Shown piece by piece: positions 61,936 to 64,000 of a stretch of 64,000 nt of DNA. The DNA is from Daphnia pulex (taxonomy: Eukaryota; Arthropoda; Branchiopoda; Diplostraca; Daphniidae), in assembly GCF_021134715.1 (NCBI RefSeq), contig NC_060023.1, positions 6,820,001-6,884,000 of the forward strand, in the 5' to 3' direction. The translations under genes and the position numbers were made by a program. The stretch's first letter is position 1; every line of letters begins with the position of its first letter. The notes below the pieces were generated by a model. It was not told the origin of the DNA. It searched no databases and was given only the letters and a program-made list of their open reading frames with translations.

Positions 61936-62373
61936 TTAAGCCTGTGCACCTTAAGCCGAACAGCTTTCAAACAATGAACGTGAAACTTGCGGTGCGAGTA
62001 AGAAATGCTTGTTTGTCTTTATATTTTGCTATTTCTTACTACTGCTATTTAGTATGCTCTTGTAGGCTCATATTTTACTCATTATAATGTTATGGCCTGT
62101 TCTAATTCCATTTTTAATCAAACATTAATTATTTTATCCAATTACGTTGCTGACTGTCTCCGTCAATACAGATTAGCGAACGATGTGGAATTGGCGACCT
62201 AGTAGAATTTGGAAGCCTTAGATGACCTTTTGAGGCTACTTTATGCGCCCTTTGACATTATTAATTCTCGCCGTCCCGTTGACGGAATAACCGATAGCAA
62301 CTGCATTGGTCAAAAAAATTTTTTAGCGGCAGTATTAACTTCAGTCGGATTTTTGGCTAAATACCCCCCTTGA
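61936..62373 (+). mobile_element. P-element/THAP9-like transposase remnant
   Basis: Three blocks in the right order recall P-superfamily transposases: VHLKPNSFQTMNVKLAVR (61944-61997), then VADCLRQYR (62146-62172), then EALDDLLRLLYAPFDIINSR (62209-62268). Known family features are a HL-x-P-x-F-x-x-M-x-V-x-x-A segment before the VADAL-type helix and a phenylalanine-rich FD-I/L-LNSR segment after it. Stops (TAG TAG near 62200, TGA at 62371) and frame changes show it is dead. The gap between blocks 1 and 2 may be an intron or inserted sequence. No terminal repeats were found. Confidence 0.5.
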
Positions 62374-62537
62374 GCAGTCAGTGTCATAGCTGAAAAAGAA
62401 ATTTCGGTTGGAAACGTTGCATCCTCTTTTGTGAGTTTTGCGTTATAGCTGCTTGTATCAGCATATTCTTATTCATAAGTGATTTTCAATTTCTGGTCAC
62501 GGGCCCGAAACTGCCCGAGTTATTCATCTGCCTTGAG

Positions 62538-62720
62538 CCTACAGTGTTTGGGGTAAATCAAAACAATCTAGCTTGGCAACGTTACCTATGCAGCGCGGGC
62601 TCCGCTCTTTAACCTCGAGGATCTCCAGCATTCCTCTCGCGGCCGCGGGAGTGCTCCTTCGGGGCCCCCATTCTCGTTTCATACGCTCCACGGCCGCTTG
62701 CATCGGCAAAGTTAGTGGCA
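62538..62720 (-). other. GC-rich island with a 54-codon minus-strand frame
   Basis: A sharply GC-rich patch in an AT-rich area. The minus frame starts MQAAVERMKREWGPRRSTP, runs through GMLEILEVKERSPRC and ends after about 54 codons. No family is recognised. It may be an exon or a repeat fragment. Confidence 0.25.
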
Positions 62721-62857
62721 GTTATTTCTGTTTTTGTTGATAGATTGGTCGTCGTGGCATCATTGTGTGTTGCTCGTTTAATCTCCTGGTATTGTTTCTC
62801 GAGGAATTCTGACTATACCAACAGTCTCATTGTTTATGAAAACTTTGCAAAAGTGCA

Positions 62858-63010
62858 ATTGCCTACGGCGGTAAAATTACCAACGTGATGTTTTCACGCA
62901 TTGCCTCCGGTGGTTAATTTGCAGCGTAGAGGATATTCACACATTGCCTCCGGCGGTAAATTTGCATGACAGAGGATATTCACGCATTACCTCCGGCAAA
63001 AATTGAACCA
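62858..63010. repeat. Minisatellite of about 43 bp, four units
   Basis: Units start at 62858, 62900, 62943 and 62986, sharing ATTGCCTCCGG, GGTAAATTTGCA and AGAGGATATTCACGC. Spacing is 42, 43 and 43 bp; the outer copies are more diverged. A detached fifth copy lies at about 63254-63305. Confidence 0.85.
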
Positions 63011-63126
63011 TTTTCAAATTAAATTTATTGTTGTTCGTCAGGATCGTGTTTTTTTTCGTGAAAATTTGTATCAAGATTTTTCGTCGATACCGAACGTTGA
63101 CTACACATACCCTAACCCATACACGC

Positions 63127-63222
63127 CCGACGCCGATGTACACGATAAATGATGTTGATGGGTGGTGAGCTTGAACCACCCATCTTTGCCACAAGAATCT
63201 AAAGCCATAGCCACTACACCGA
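63127..63222 (-). repeat. tRNA-derived SINE or tRNA-like sequence
   Basis: Minus strand has an A-box-like TAGTGGCTATGG and, about 30 bases on, a B-box-like GGTTCAAGCTC. The bases around the B box form a 5-bp T-arm (GGTGG with TCACC) with a 7-base loop. The anticodon arm and acceptor stem are poor, so this is more likely a tRNA-derived SINE head or decayed tRNA than a working gene. It sits between two copies of the 43-bp repeat. Confidence 0.35.
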
Positions 63223-63253
63223 AAACTACTTTAGCAAAACCTTTTGCAAGAGC

Positions 63254-63305
63254 GCAATCCATAGCCTCGGGTGGTAAATTTGCACGACAGAGGTTTTCAC
63301 GCATG
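63254..63305. repeat. Detached copy of the 43-bp repeat
   Basis: Shares GGTGGTAAATTTGCACGACA and TTTTCACGCAT with the array 250 bp upstream, and like the first unit is preceded by TTGCAARAG-GCAAT. So the repeat spread together with flanking sequence. Confidence 0.65.
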
Positions 63306-63810
63306 CACAAAACAAAATAAGTACTATAGTATAGACGTAAATAAGTTAGGAATGAACAACAACTTTTATTCTCCTGTCCCATGCTTTTGATGGGGAAAAG
63401 CTAAAAGATCCCTACGTGACATAGTTTAAATATATTCATTCCTTTAAATTCATTGCAAACAAAGGCTTTATAAATAATGTTTATGTATACTGGCTCGCCA
63501 AGATATTGTAGATTGCCGTAGCGTTCTGACGGGCCAGCTGAGACCAGGTTGGAAAACGACGTGTTGGACTGCTCTTCCGCATCTTGTGACGAAAATGGGA
63601 ACCACATCTATTGCCAACGGCAATAAAAGCATCTCGGCACTTTTGTCAGCAGTTTCTTATAAGAGTAGCACCTCCTCCTTTCTTCCTTCATGAAGGAAGC
63701 TAACACTTAACCACTTAACCACAGACTCCGAAGTGAAGACAGTGATCGGCTCCATAAGTCCAAGAGGAATCGTAAGGTAAATTTGTCTTTATCGAAAGGA
63801 TACTCCTCTT
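63306..63810. other. No supported gene
   Basis: A minus open frame at 63401-63607 has no recognised domain. A tandem TTAACCAC doublet lies near 63707. Nothing else seen. Confidence 0.45.
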
Positions 63811-63814
63811 CCTT

Positions 63815-63930
63815 AACTCCTGCCTTCCGGAATTGGACTCGACTGCATTCCAATACATGTCATGACTGTCAACACACACATAAAAAACATTACTGCAAAA
63901 CTTGTGAGTGCCCACTCTCCATGAAGAAAT
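63815..63930 (+). mobile_element. Cys/His-rich transposase-like C-terminal fragment
   Basis: One plus frame reads RLHSNTCHDCQHTHKKHYCK then TCECPLSMKK and a stop near 63930. The spacing C-x2-C, then Y-C-x2-C-x-C-P-L, resembles the small zinc-binding tail of piggyBac-type transposases. The upstream frame is interrupted within 30 codons, so only a short decayed tail is present. Assignment is tentative. Confidence 0.3.
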
Positions 63931-64000
63931 GACTAACTGAAGCAGAAAAGCTGGGAAACGTTTCTAGTTGCAGCCTTAAAAAAAGTCTTCCCACACGATG

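Overview
The window is nuclear DNA of a small-genome arthropod, most likely a Daphnia-type water flea. This rests on many 55-100 bp GT-AG introns, arthropod-type gene content and animal repeat families; species identity is inference. Six protein-coding loci or remnants can be rebuilt exon by exon, and the rest is repeats, introns and quiet sequence.

Layout: 1-1950 is a broken non-LTR retrotransposon on the minus strand (reverse transcriptase, RNase H, CCHC-like end). 1987-4220 is AT-rich repeat debris with an LTR-like segment, one clear MITE and a long inverted repeat. 4463-20475 is a 16 kb satellite array of about 40 units of about 404 bp, with higher-order structure. At its edge, 20731-21860 holds a trypsin-like pseudogene with a mutated catalytic His and several frame breaks. 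22760-26661 is a compact housekeeping block: POLR2F (RPB6, plus), LYRM2 (minus, convergent, stop codons about 20 bp apart) and DDX18/pitchoune (minus, 13 exons). 26662-31560 shows no gene I can support. 31561-33008 encodes a small secreted Gly/Ser-rich protein (minus). 33.1-40.0 kb is microsatellite-rich, probably 5' flank or first intron of the next gene. 40118-57321 is a 20-coding-exon gene (plus) for a p140Cap/SRCIN1-sickle-tail (KIAA1217) homologue of about 1258 residues. 57.3-64.0 kb is gene-poor and holds a degenerate importin-5 fragment, a P-element/THAP9-like transposase remnant, a 43-bp minisatellite, a tRNA-like sequence and a Cys/His-rich transposase-like tail.

How the genes relate: POLR2F (transcription), DDX18 (ribosome biogenesis) and LYRM2 (mitochondrial) are ordinary housekeeping genes packed tightly; DDX18 has a CACGTG E-box 20 bp before its start codon. 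The SRCIN1-like gene is a cytoskeletal scaffold whose middle exons are mostly symmetric in phase, which suits extensive alternative splicing. I found no CRISPR array, operon or clearly new system; the most distinctive features are the higher-order satellite and the splicing architecture of the scaffold gene.
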